Shown: piece by piece, positions 1-5,624 of the stretch | Numbering within the stretch: position 1 is the stretch's first letter | How the letters are laid out: every line of letters starts with the position of its first letter | NCBI GenBank assembly: GCA_028871265.1 | Contig: JAGWNR010000023.1 | Span: 1-8,337, forward strand | Source: Patescibacteria group bacterium | GTDB lineage: Bacteria; Patescibacteriota; Minisyncoccia; Phycocordibacterales; PALSA-1337 | Direction of reading: 5' to 3' | Length of the DNA: 8,337 nucleotides | Program-made: the position numbers and the translations under genes | Notes under the pieces: generated by a model | Seen by the model: only the letters and a program-made list of their open reading frames with translations | Database searches by the model: none | Told to the model about the DNA's origin: nothing

Positions 1-2
1 GC

Positions 3-1208
3 ATTTTATTTGAAGATTCAATCGAACTCCAAAATATTTCAGAGACCGCCGATGTTGAAAAGATGAAAGATTTGCTCCTAGGTCTAGGTGCAAAGATTGA
101 AAAAGGATCCATGATGATCGATGCCTCAAACTTGACCTCGACCGATCTAGACACTGAAATTTCACGTTCAATGCGATCTTCGGTTGTGACCACAGGCCCA
201 ATTCTGGCGCGATATGGCAAAGTTTCATTTCCGTCACCGGGCGGTTGTGTTATCGGCACGCGACCTGTCGATTTGTTTTTTGAATCGTATAAAAAGATGG
301 GGGCGACTGTTGTCGAGAATGATGGCATGTTCCGTCTCACTGCACCAAAGGGTGGTTTGCGCGGAGCCGACATCTTTTATCCAATCCAGAGCGTCGGAGC
401 GACAGAAACCATCATGATGGCGGCAGTTTTGGCAAAAGGAACTACAACTCTGCGCAATTGCGCCATGGAGCCGGAAATCGTTAGTGTGGCCGAATGGTTG
501 AACGATTGTGGCGCCGACATAGTAGGTGCCGGTACTACGACTATCACAATACGCGGAGGTAAACCCTTGAAAGCAAAAAAACCTTATATTGCAATTCCTG
601 ACCGTATCGAAACCGGCAGCTTTCTTTTGCTTGGAGCATTGTGTGCCGACGAACTTCTAATTTCAAACTGTGAACCTAGACATGTAGAAGCGGTGACAAA
701 TCAGCTCGTCGGTGCTGGTGTGCCACTGGAAATAAAAAAAGATTCAATTTTAATCAAAGGAAATGGTCGAATTAAAAATACCTCCTTTCATGGCTGCAGT
801 ATCCGCACACACGAATATCCCGGCTTTCCGACCGATCTACAACCTATTATGACAGTATTTCTCTCCCAAACGACCGGTGAGTCAATTGTATTTGAAACAA
901 TATTTGAAGGCAGGTTCAAATATGTCGATGACCTGCGCAAGCTTGGAGCCAATGTAACAGTGATGAATCCGCGGGAAATATTTGTACAAGGTCCGACCTT
1001 GTACAAAGCCTCACCGGCCGGAGAAGAACTGACCGCTTATGATATTCGTGCCGGCTTTGCTGTCGTGTTGGCGGCTTTGTGCGCAAATGGCACATCGGTT
1101 ATAAACAATGTGTATTTCATAGATCGCGGCTATGAGGCGCTGGAAAAAACGCTTTCTGGTTTGGGGGCAGATGTGCAGAGGATTTATGGAGAAAAAATAA
1201 CTGACTAA
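3..1208 (+). CDS. murA: MurA, UDP-N-acetylglucosamine 1-carboxyvinyltransferase (5' end missing)
   Basis: Catalyses the first committed step of peptidoglycan synthesis in the cytoplasm, moving enolpyruvate from PEP to UDP-GlcNAc. The frame is open from base 3 and already reads like MurA upstream of the first ATG (base 63), so that ATG is internal. 401 residues are visible, and the family's usual 415-430 implies roughly 20-30 are missing. Numbering from Met63: the active-site loop PGGCVIGTRPVD has the catalytic/fosfomycin-binding Cys at residue 62 (codon 246-248). SVGATE lies at 110-115, YPGFPTDLQ with the general-base Asp at 258, DIRAG at 327-331 and DRGYE at 354-358. Cys rather than Asp in the loop predicts fosfomycin sensitivity, by family knowledge. 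The stretch before DIRAG is a few residues longer than in E. coli MurA and contains a perfect DNA palindrome (981-1007). mreB follows after 61 bp with its own promoter. Confidence 0.97.
   Translation: MLFEDSIELQNISETADVEKMKDLLLGLGAKIEKGSMMIDASNLTSTDLDTEISRSMRSSVVTTGPILARYGKVSFPSPGGCVIGTRPVDLFFESYKKMGATVVENDGMFRLTAPKGGLRGADIFYPIQSVGATETIMMAAVLAKGTTTLRNCAMEPEIVSVAEWLNDCGADIVGAGTTTITIRGGKPLKAKKPYIAIPDRIETGSFLLLGALCADELLISNCEPRHVEAVTNQLVGAGVPLEIKKDSILIKGNGRIKNTSFHGCSIRTHEYPGFPTDLQPIMTVFLSQTTGESIVFETIFEGRFKYVDDLRKLGANVTVMNPREIFVQGPTLYKASPAGEELTAYDIRAGFAVVLAALCANGTSVINNVYFIDRGYEALEKTLSGLGADVQRIYGEKITD
981..1007. repeat. Perfect 27-bp palindrome inside murA (copy 1 of an intragenic element)
   Basis: The arm TTTGTACAAGGTC (981-993), a single central C (994) and the exact reverse complement (995-1007) form a palindrome with 13-bp arms. 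It is read in the murA frame as FVQGPTLYK (residues 307-315). The same core recurs in holB around 2705-2749 in another frame. A perfect 13-bp-arm palindrome in coding sequence is very unlikely by chance. Whether it was inserted or shaped in place is inference: GPT followed by a Leu is also common at this position in MurA proteins. Confidence 0.8.
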
Positions 1209-1235
1209 ATGGTTTGTCGTTTGGCCCGGCTGATT

Positions 1236-1263
1236 TTGATATAGCGCAAAAACGTGCTATATT
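1236..1263 (+). promoter_or_regulatory. mreB promoter, predicted leaderless
   Basis: The -35 TTGATA (1236-1241, 5/6 to consensus), a 16-bp spacer and the -10 TATATT (1258-1263, 5/6) preceded by TGC (1255-1257, extended -10) make a strong sigma70-type promoter. The -10 ends 6 nt before the ATG at 1270, so +1 should fall on or next to the start codon. There is no Shine-Dalgarno sequence. The start site is predicted, not measured. Confidence 0.75.
1239..1262. promoter_or_regulatory. Inverted repeat across the mreB promoter
   Basis: The arms ATATAGC (1239-1245) and GCTATAT (1256-1262) are exact reverse complements. A G·T and a C-G pair extend the stem inward (1246/1255, 1247/1254), leaving a 6-nt A-rich loop. 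The repeat spans from within the -35 through the -10. It could be an operator or a hairpin at the end of the murA transcript, but no U-tract follows, which argues against an intrinsic terminator. Short AT-rich palindromes also arise by chance. Confidence 0.35.
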
Positions 1264-1269
1264 CCGACT

Positions 1270-2283
1270 ATGTCAATTTTCTCCAAACAACTTGGAATCG
1301 ACCTGGGCACAGCCAATACGTTAGTGTTTGTTCCTGGCAAAGGTGTTGTTCTAAATGAACCTTCGGTTGTAGCTATTTCACAAACCGACAAAAAAGTCCT
1401 GGCTGTCGGTAATGAAGCAAAAGAAATGGTTGGCCGCACGCCGGACAATATTATCGCTTATAAACCAATGCGTGACGGTGTTATCGCCGACTATCGTGTC
1501 ACTGAAGCGATGTTGCGCTATTTTATCGATAAAGCGATGGGTTCATGGAATATCTGGAAGCCTGATGTGATGGTTTCGGTGCCGGCAGGCATTACTTCGA
1601 CGGAGCGACGTGCGGTGGTGGAGGCAGCATTGCGTGCGGGTGCTAGAAATGCCTATGTTGTCAAGGAACCGGTTTTAGCTGCAATCGGCGCCGGCATTCC
1701 GATCCATGAAGCGCGTGGTCACATGGTGGTTGACATTGGAGGCGGCACTACGGACGTGGCGGTTATTTCATTGGGTGGTATTGTCTCATCGACATCGGTC
1801 AAATGTGCTGGCAACAAAATTGATGCGGCTATCGCCGATTATATAAAGAAAACTTACAATTTAGGTATTGGTGATCAAATGGCCGAGGATATCAAAATCA
1901 AGATTGGCTCGGCCATTCCACTGGATGAAGAACTTACCATGACTGTCAAAGGACGAGATTTTATCACCGGTTTACCGCGTTCGGTTGAATTGCGTACCAA
2001 CGAAATCGTCAAAGCAATTTCCAAAGAATTGCGCGATATGATCAAAGCTATGAAGGATGTGTTGCAAGAAACACCGCCTGAACTAGCCTCTGATATTATC
2101 GATAATGGCATCATGATGACCGGCGGATCGTCGATGCTCCGTAATTTTCCGGAATTGGTTTATCGCCGCACCGGTGTCAAGGCCCAATTGGCCGAAGACG
2201 CGCTATTTTGTGTGGCCAAAGGAACTGGGCTGGCTCTGGAGCATTTGGATGTTTACAAGAGGACAATTATTCAGAAGAAGTAA
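1270..2283 (+). CDS. mreB: MreB, actin-like rod-shape cytoskeletal protein
   Basis: A bacterial actin that polymerises under the cytoplasmic membrane and guides the elongation peptidoglycan machinery. At 337 residues it is full family length. The N-terminus MSIFSKQLGI resembles the membrane-binding helix plus first strand of other MreBs. Phosphate-1 motif GIDLGTANT is at 9-17, the hydrolysis-associated Glu lies in KEPVLAAIGAG (Glu133), phosphate-2 motif VDIGGGTTDVAV is at 154-165, and the adenosine motif IMMTGGSSMLRN is at 281-292. The usual AGDEMD is here AGNKID (180-185), a substitution next to the nucleotide site. The ATG at 1270 starts the conserved N-terminus and sits where the promoter's +1 is expected. 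No mreC/mreD follows. murA upstream gives a cell-wall context, as in Firmicutes where mbl lies near murA. Confidence 0.97.
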   Translation: MSIFSKQLGIDLGTANTLVFVPGKGVVLNEPSVVAISQTDKKVLAVGNEAKEMVGRTPDNIIAYKPMRDGVIADYRVTEAMLRYFIDKAMGSWNIWKPDVMVSVPAGITSTERRAVVEAALRAGARNAYVVKEPVLAAIGAGIPIHEARGHMVVDIGGGTTDVAVISLGGIVSSTSVKCAGNKIDAAIADYIKKTYNLGIGDQMAEDIKIKIGSAIPLDEELTMTVKGRDFITGLPRSVELRTNEIVKAISKELRDMIKAMKDVLQETPPELASDIIDNGIMMTGGSSMLRNFPELVYRRTGVKAQLAEDALFCVAKGTGLALEHLDVYKRTIIQKK

Positions 2284-2290
2284 AAATTTG

Positions 2291-2296
2291 TATAAT
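2291..2296 (+). promoter_or_regulatory. holB -10 element, predicted leaderless
   Basis: A perfect TATAAT starts 7 bp after the mreB stop codon and ends 7 nt before the holB ATG at 2304, putting +1 at the start codon. No convincing -35 is seen: the best candidates fall in the last mreB codons and match 3/6 or fewer. No Shine-Dalgarno sequence occurs before the ATG. mreB read-through may also supply holB. Confidence 0.6.
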
Positions 2297-2303
2297 ATAG
2301 GCC

Positions 2304-2996
2304 ATGGAAACCCTAAATCAACTACTAGTTTCCGGCGAACAATTGGCACATCATGCGTACGCACTTTTATTGCGTGGTAAAGACACTTCAAAAAAAGTCC
2401 TGGAATTTTTAAAGGAAAAACTCGGCGTTGAACATCGGGGCAATCCGGATGTTTTTGTAGAGAAGTACGAGCTTTTGACCATCGATCAGGCGCGAGCACT
2501 GAAAGAAATGCATGCGACACGGCCGTTTGCCGAAAATGGCAAAAAATTTTTTATTATCGAAGCGGAGGATATGACGCATGAGGCGCAGAATGCATTGCTT
2601 AAAATATTTGAGGAGCCGAATGATTACGCACATTTTTTTATTATCATTTCGTCGGAGCAAATGCTTTTACCGACATTGCGGTCACGTCTATTTATTGTGC
2701 ATGATACAAGGTCTGACCTTGTACTACATAGGTCTGACCTTGTACAAAACTTTTTAAAGTCGACATTGGCACAGCGTATTACTATTGTAGATGAACTGGC
2801 GGCGGATATCTCCGATCAAAAAAAACCCAAAAGCGCTGCGATTGAATTTGTGTCTGGGCTTTCAGATTATTTAAAAATGGAAAACCTTGAAATAAACGCC
2901 AGCAAACTTGCGATATTGGCCGAAACAGAATCATATCTACGTGATCGATCGCCGTCAGTAAAGCAACTTCTCGAATATGTGGCTTTGAGTGTATAA
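2304..2996 (+). CDS. holB: DNA polymerase III delta-prime (HolB-like clamp-loader subunit), short form
   Basis: Delta-prime is part of the clamp loader that opens the beta sliding clamp and places it on primed DNA. The recognisable core is residues 58-129: the helix TIDQARALKE, the Walker-B-like region FFIIEAEDMTHEAQNALLKIFEEP (82-105), then FIIISSEQMLLPTLRSR (112-128) covering the sensor-1/SRC segment. SRC is changed to SRL. No Walker A P-loop is present near HHAYALLLRGKDTSK (16-30), as expected for a non-ATPase delta-prime. At 230 residues it is about 100 shorter than E. coli HolB (334), with a reduced C-terminal collar region. Just after SRL, in the linker towards domain II, it carries RSDLVLHRSDLVQN (136-149), encoded by the duplicated palindromic element. 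DnaX is a less likely identity because the P-loop is absent. Confidence 0.85.
   Translation: METLNQLLVSGEQLAHHAYALLLRGKDTSKKVLEFLKEKLGVEHRGNPDVFVEKYELLTIDQARALKEMHATRPFAENGKKFFIIEAEDMTHEAQNALLKIFEEPNDYAHFFIIISSEQMLLPTLRSRLFIVHDTRSDLVLHRSDLVQNFLKSTLAQRITIVDELAADISDQKKPKSAAIEFVSGLSDYLKMENLEINASKLAILAETESYLRDRSPSVKQLLEYVALSV
2705..2749. repeat. Palindromic element in holB with 21-bp in-frame duplication (copies 2 and 3)
   Basis: The first unit has arms TACAAGGTC (2705-2713) and GACCTTGTA (2715-2723) around a central T. AGGTCTGACCTTGTAC then recurs 21 bp further on (2730-2745), and TACAAAA follows as in murA. The second unit keeps the complete right arm but only a 5-bp left arm. The 21-bp period equals seven codons, so both units encode RSDLV. 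The right arm GACCTTGTACAAA matches the murA palindrome exactly over 13 bp, but it is read in a different frame here. Confidence 0.8.
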
Positions 2997-3021
2997 AAAG
3001 GGCCGATCAGGGAAATCGGCC
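2995..3021 (-). terminator. Rho-independent-type terminator, better oriented for the minus strand
   Basis: The arms GGCCGAT (3001-3007) and ATCGGCC (3015-3021) form a 7-bp GC-rich stem with a 7-nt loop. Read on the minus strand, the stem is followed by C and then five U's (2999-2995). Read on the plus strand, after the holB stop, only TTGTAAAT follows. It may still end holB transcripts, but its canonical orientation implies a minus-strand transcript from 3022-3195. Confidence 0.5.
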
Positions 3022-3028
3022 TTGTAAA

Positions 3029-3163
3029 TCAGTGAAAGCGGCTAACAGCTCGTAACCATTTGTATTGGCGGTAACCAGGGTTACAACCATGTTGTCTAAT
3101 AAATGCCCTCTGTAGTAATTCAAAATATAGCCAGGGCATAAGGCGTAAAAAAGTTCTAGTCAT
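3029..3163 (-). CDS. Possible 44-residue small protein (or the body of a small RNA), unrecognised
   Basis: The roughly 200-bp gap between holB and msrA holds a minus-strand frame from ATG 3163 to TGA 3031-3029. The stop lies 7 nt before the terminator hairpin. The product would be basic and aromatic, starting MTRTFLRLMPWLYFELLQ and ending WLRAVSRFH, with one Cys and no recognised domain. Against it: there is no Shine-Dalgarno sequence or well-placed -10 before the ATG, the only TGA stop among candidate genes here would be this one, and a 44-codon open frame is expected by chance fairly often. A non-coding minus-strand RNA ending at the same terminator is equally plausible. Confidence 0.22.
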   Translation of the reverse strand: MTRTFLRLMPWLYFELLQRAFIRQHGCNPGYRQYKWLRAVSRFH

Positions 3164-3180
3164 AAAAAAGTGAAAATGTC

Positions 3181-3189
3181 TGGTATAAT
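3181..3189 (+). promoter_or_regulatory. msrA extended -10 promoter, predicted leaderless
   Basis: TGGTATAAT is a perfect extended -10 ending 6 nt before the msrA ATG at 3196, so transcription should start at the start codon. No good -35 sits at 16-18 bp, which extended -10 promoters do not require. No Shine-Dalgarno sequence precedes the ATG. Confidence 0.75.
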
Positions 3190-3195
3190 ACTGCC

Positions 3196-3738
3196 ATGAG
3201 TACAAAAAATTTTCAAGTAGCGGTCTTTGCCAATGGTTGTTTTTGGTGTACCGAGGCAGTTTTTTCAATGTTAAATGGTGTTATCTCGGTCAAGCCGGGT
3301 TATACAGGCGGTACAAGCGCAAATCCAACTTATGACCAAGTGTCTAGCGGCACAACCGGTCACGCTGAAGCCATCCAGATTGAATACGACCCAAACATTA
3401 TTTCCTATGATGACCTATTAGCAGTCTTCTTTAATACACATGATCCAACTACATTAAATAGACAGGGAAATGATGTTGGCACACAATATCGCTCGGCAAT
3501 TTTTTATGGCAATGAAGCAGAAAATGGTAAGGCCAATACATTGATTAAAGAGCTAAATGATTCCAAAGCTTACGACAAGCCGGTGGTGACCGAGGTGAAA
3601 CCTTTGCAAAAGTTTTATGAAGCCGAAGATTATCATCATAATTATTATAAAAATAATGAGAGTCAGCCTTATTGCCAGTTGGTGATCGCACCAAAATTGG
3701 AGAAATTACAAAAGCGGTTTGCAAGACTTGTAAAGTAA
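3196..3738 (+). CDS. msrA: MsrA, peptide methionine-(S)-S-oxide reductase
   Basis: Repairs oxidised proteins in the cytoplasm by reducing the S epimer of methionine sulfoxide. The 180 residues match single-domain MsrA, with no MsrB fusion. The active site is NGCFWCTE (13-20), with the nucleophile predicted as Cys15 and a vicinal Cys18. PGYTGG (34-39), the THDPTTLNRQGNDVGTQYRS region (81-100), DYHHNYY (145-151) and a C-terminal PYC with Cys160 follow, all typical. Cys160 is a candidate resolving cysteine. No signal peptide is present. The next gene is convergent and only 25 bp away, without an obvious terminator hairpin between them. Confidence 0.96.
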   Translation: MSTKNFQVAVFANGCFWCTEAVFSMLNGVISVKPGYTGGTSANPTYDQVSSGTTGHAEAIQIEYDPNIISYDDLLAVFFNTHDPTTLNRQGNDVGTQYRSAIFYGNEAENGKANTLIKELNDSKAYDKPVVTEVKPLQKFYEAEDYHHNYYKNNESQPYCQLVIAPKLEKLQKRFARLVK

Positions 3739-3763
3739 ACTTATCCAAAAAACTCTCAAGGTT

Positions 3764-4813
3764 TTATATAGTGCTCCAAATTTCCGGATTCTCGGTTCCT
3801 AGAACCCAGGCGGAAAAACCGCGGAGATGTTCAGTCTGAATGAGAACAGCTTTGGCGGCAAAACTGGCGCTATTTTCATACCAGATAATATAAATTTTTT
3901 TAGCAATGGAGTAAATCAAAAATGGCGCGGCGTAGGTTTGATTGTATCCTAGAAGAGAGGGGTAATTAACACGACGATTTTGAAGCATGTCGTAAGTACC
4001 ACCGTAGGTGAGATGTTTTCTGGGCGTGGTGCTCCAACCCCAATAGAATAGAGGAATGCCTAAAGAAATTTTCGCTGGAGGAACTTGGCTGGTAGCGTAG
4101 TCTAATGCGTCTCTGACAAAAGAAATCGGAGCCGATGGACCGGCGGAATTTGGATCGTCATAGGTCATGAGACTCAAGAAATCTGCAGTTTTGCCAAGCT
4201 TGGTATAGTCATAGGCACCACTCCAATTTTTGTAATAGTCACTTTTGGGATCAGTGCTTGATGCACCTGGGATTTGAGAAACGACAGCGACACTTAATAT
4301 CTGTCCGTGTGCATGCAAGGCAGTGGCAGCACTTTCGACGAATGCGCTAAATAAGTCACGATCTGCCGCAGGGATATGTTCAATGTCCAGTTGCCAACCG
4401 ATGTAACCCTTGGCTGTGGCTTCAGAAGCAAGGAATGAGATCAGTTTTGATTCAGCAGTTGAAGAAGCCAGAAATTGATGAATGAGCGGCTGGCTGAAAT
4501 CTTTGTTAGTTAAAAGCGGCATAATCTTGATCTTGGCCGATTGTGCCGCAATGTAAAGGTCTGTTGGTACCGTACCGGAAGCGTTTAAATTATAATTTAT
4601 TTCATAAGTTTGCGGCGCAATTATATCTATTTTATTGACATGAGCGACAAAGTCAGCGACATTGCTTTTTTGTGTGGAATAATAAAAGATACGTTCGCCA
4701 TATGGCAAAGATGCGGCGGAGGCAAAATTGAAACTTAATGAAAAAAGTAAGATAGTGAAAAAAACAATTAGGCATGAGTTAATATATAAAAACTTGTTAA
4801 TTTTTCTTTTCAT
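3764..4813 (-). CDS. Secreted GH18-family glycosidase (YaaH/SleL-like)
   Basis: Likely an exported glycoside hydrolase of the chitinase/N-acetylglucosaminidase fold acting on GlcNAc-containing glycans. A signal peptide is clear: MKRK, a hydrophobic core at about 9-29, and an ASA|A cleavage site after residue 33. The mature 316 residues carry the GH18 strand-4 region GYIGWQLDIEHIP (136-148) with putative acid/base Glu145 and partner Asp143. FLSLMTYDD (212-220) is the family's MTYD segment, and IWYENSASFAAKA...RGFSAWVLGTENPEIW (310-346) resembles the end of spore-germination YaaH barrels. The longer DxxDxDxE pattern is reduced to DxE, as in YaaH-like members. The start overlaps the end of the endonuclease gene by 17 bp, with no Shine-Dalgarno sequence. 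Substrate is unproven: own cell wall, host or environmental glycans are all possible. Confidence 0.85.
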   Translation of the reverse strand: MKRKINKFLYINSCLIVFFTILLFSLSFNFASAASLPYGERIFYYSTQKSNVADFVAHVNKIDIIAPQTYEINYNLNASGTVPTDLYIAAQSAKIKIMPLLTNKDFSQPLIHQFLASSTAESKLISFLASEATAKGYIGWQLDIEHIPAADRDLFSAFVESAATALHAHGQILSVAVVSQIPGASSTDPKSDYYKNWSGAYDYTKLGKTADFLSLMTYDDPNSAGPSAPISFVRDALDYATSQVPPAKISLGIPLFYWGWSTTPRKHLTYGGTYDMLQNRRVNYPSLLGYNQTYAAPFLIYSIAKKIYIIWYENSASFAAKAVLIQTEHLRGFSAWVLGTENPEIWSTI

Positions 4814-5483
4814 ATTTTTGAGAGAAAATTGTATAAATTTTCTTTTTACGAGCCAAGTGAGGAATTTTTTCAGAATAGTATATCTTTGCCAAAAGCTTTA
4901 GAGACTCCTTTTTAGCAAATTTTAAAATATACATTCTGTTTCCAAGATGGTTTATCTTGGTTTTATGAATCTTACCATGCAAACCAATCAATCTAGTAAT
5001 TGTTTCCTGCAACCAAATTACATGCTTTTCACTAGCAGAAATAAAACGGGTCCACAAACGCTGGTAAATATACTTGAGATTTTTTGTTGTATTGAATCTG
5101 TCGGTATAAGTTGTTATTGAACCGTCTCCATCCAAATGACCCCGCAAAAAATCTATAAAATATTCATCCGGCACAACAATTTTTCCAAGGACAAGAGACT
5201 TATTTGGCATTAGACCTATGCTTAGTAACCAATCGTAAAGTTGAACATTACCTATCTGAATTCTGTATGTCTCACATTTTTGGTTTTTTGTAAGACCAAT
5301 TTTTCCTTTTGCATTCAGAATTAATTTCACATGTCCAATTAACTCGATATCTTGAGAGGTAAATATTACACTACGTCTATTTGAAGAAAGACAGCCGTCT
5401 GTAGTTATTAGACCAACTACGTAAGCTAAATTTGGAGACCAAGTAAAATAGAGTGGTATTTTAGGTTTGTATCTCCTGTGCAT
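4797..5483 (-). CDS. Free-standing LAGLIDADG-family homing endonuclease
   Basis: A predicted site-specific double-strand endonuclease promoting its own copying into empty sites. The 228 residues contain two motif copies, LAYVVGLITTDG (19-30) and FIDFLRGHLDGDGS (109-122), with the metal-binding acidic positions Asp29 and Asp120 intact. Two motifs in one chain fit a monomeric enzyme. The C-terminus is Lys-rich. No intein splicing motifs flank it and the adjacent tRNA gene is uninterrupted, so it is neither intein- nor obviously intron-encoded. Sampled 60-base lines are 28-30% GC, against 48-50% in sampled murA, permease and GH18 lines, indicating recent transfer. The ATG begins 14 nt after the mature tRNA-Leu 3' end, an in-frame TGA lies upstream, and no good Shine-Dalgarno sequence is present. 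A tRNA-linked transcript is likely. Confidence 0.88.
   Translation of the reverse strand: MHRRYKPKIPLYFTWSPNLAYVVGLITTDGCLSSNRRSVIFTSQDIELIGHVKLILNAKGKIGLTKNQKCETYRIQIGNVQLYDWLLSIGLMPNKSLVLGKIVVPDEYFIDFLRGHLDGDGSITTYTDRFNTTKNLKYIYQRLWTRFISASEKHVIWLQETITRLIGLHGKIHKTKINHLGNRMYILKFAKKESLKLLAKIYYSEKIPHLARKKKIYTIFSQKYEKKN
4828..4856 (-). promoter_or_regulatory. Candidate GH18 promoter inside the endonuclease gene
   Basis: On the minus strand, TTGGCT (4856-4851, 4/6 to -35), a 17-bp spacer and TACAAT (4833-4828, 5/6 to -10) lie upstream of the GH18 ATG at 4813. The expected +1 leaves a leader of about 7 nt. The region is AT-rich, so chance matches are common. Confidence 0.35.
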
Positions 5484-5497
5484 ATCATTTCATTCTG

Positions 5498-5579
5498 TGC
5501 CAGAGGCGGGACTCGAACCCGCAAACCTTTCGGCGACCGATTTTGAGTCGGTAGTGTTTGCCAATTTCACCACTCTGGC
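5498..5579 (-). tRNA. tRNA-Leu, anticodon CAA
   Basis: The 82-nt gene folds as a class II tRNA. The 7-bp acceptor pairs GCCAGAG with CTCTGGC, and the D arm is closed by GTG/CAC around a GG-containing loop. The anticodon arm ACCGA-CTCAAAA-TCGGT has anticodon CAA (5545-5543), reading UUG. The long variable arm and the T arm GCGGG-TTCGAGT-CCCGC complete the fold. The discriminator base is A. The 3' CCA is not encoded (CAG follows), so it must be added enzymatically. No intron is present. Confidence 0.97.
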
Positions 5580-5589
5580 ATCAGACAGA

Positions 5590-5618
5590 ATTTTAACAAA
5601 TTTTTTATTAAAAATCAA
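5590..5618 (-). promoter_or_regulatory. tRNA-Leu promoter
   Basis: On the minus strand, TTGATT (5618-5613, 4/6 to -35), a 17-bp spacer ending in TGT (extended -10) and TAAAAT (5595-5590, 5/6) lie so that +1 falls about 4 nt before the tRNA 5' end at 5579. It probably also drives the endonuclease gene directly downstream of the tRNA. Confidence 0.6.
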
Positions 5619-5624
5619 TATTTG

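Noticed and set aside
246..248. Fosfomycin-resistant Cys-to-Asp MurA variant
   Set aside because: The codon is TGT (Cys); the usual sensitive form is retained.
788..1006. Minus-strand open frame inside murA
   Set aside because: It lies wholly antisense to well-conserved MurA sequence, resembles no known protein, and has no promoter or start signal.
3164..3268. N-terminal extension of the small minus-strand frame into msrA
   Set aside because: It is antisense to the conserved MsrA N-terminus and active-site Cys motif, so only the intergenic part merits attention.
3739..3763. Terminator between convergent msrA and GH18
   Set aside because: Only a 5-bp AAAAC/GTTTT pairing is visible; too weak to call.
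4797..5483. Intein or tRNA-intron origin of the LAGLIDADG gene
   Set aside because: No splicing-domain motifs or host protein flank it, and the tRNA folds perfectly without an interruption.
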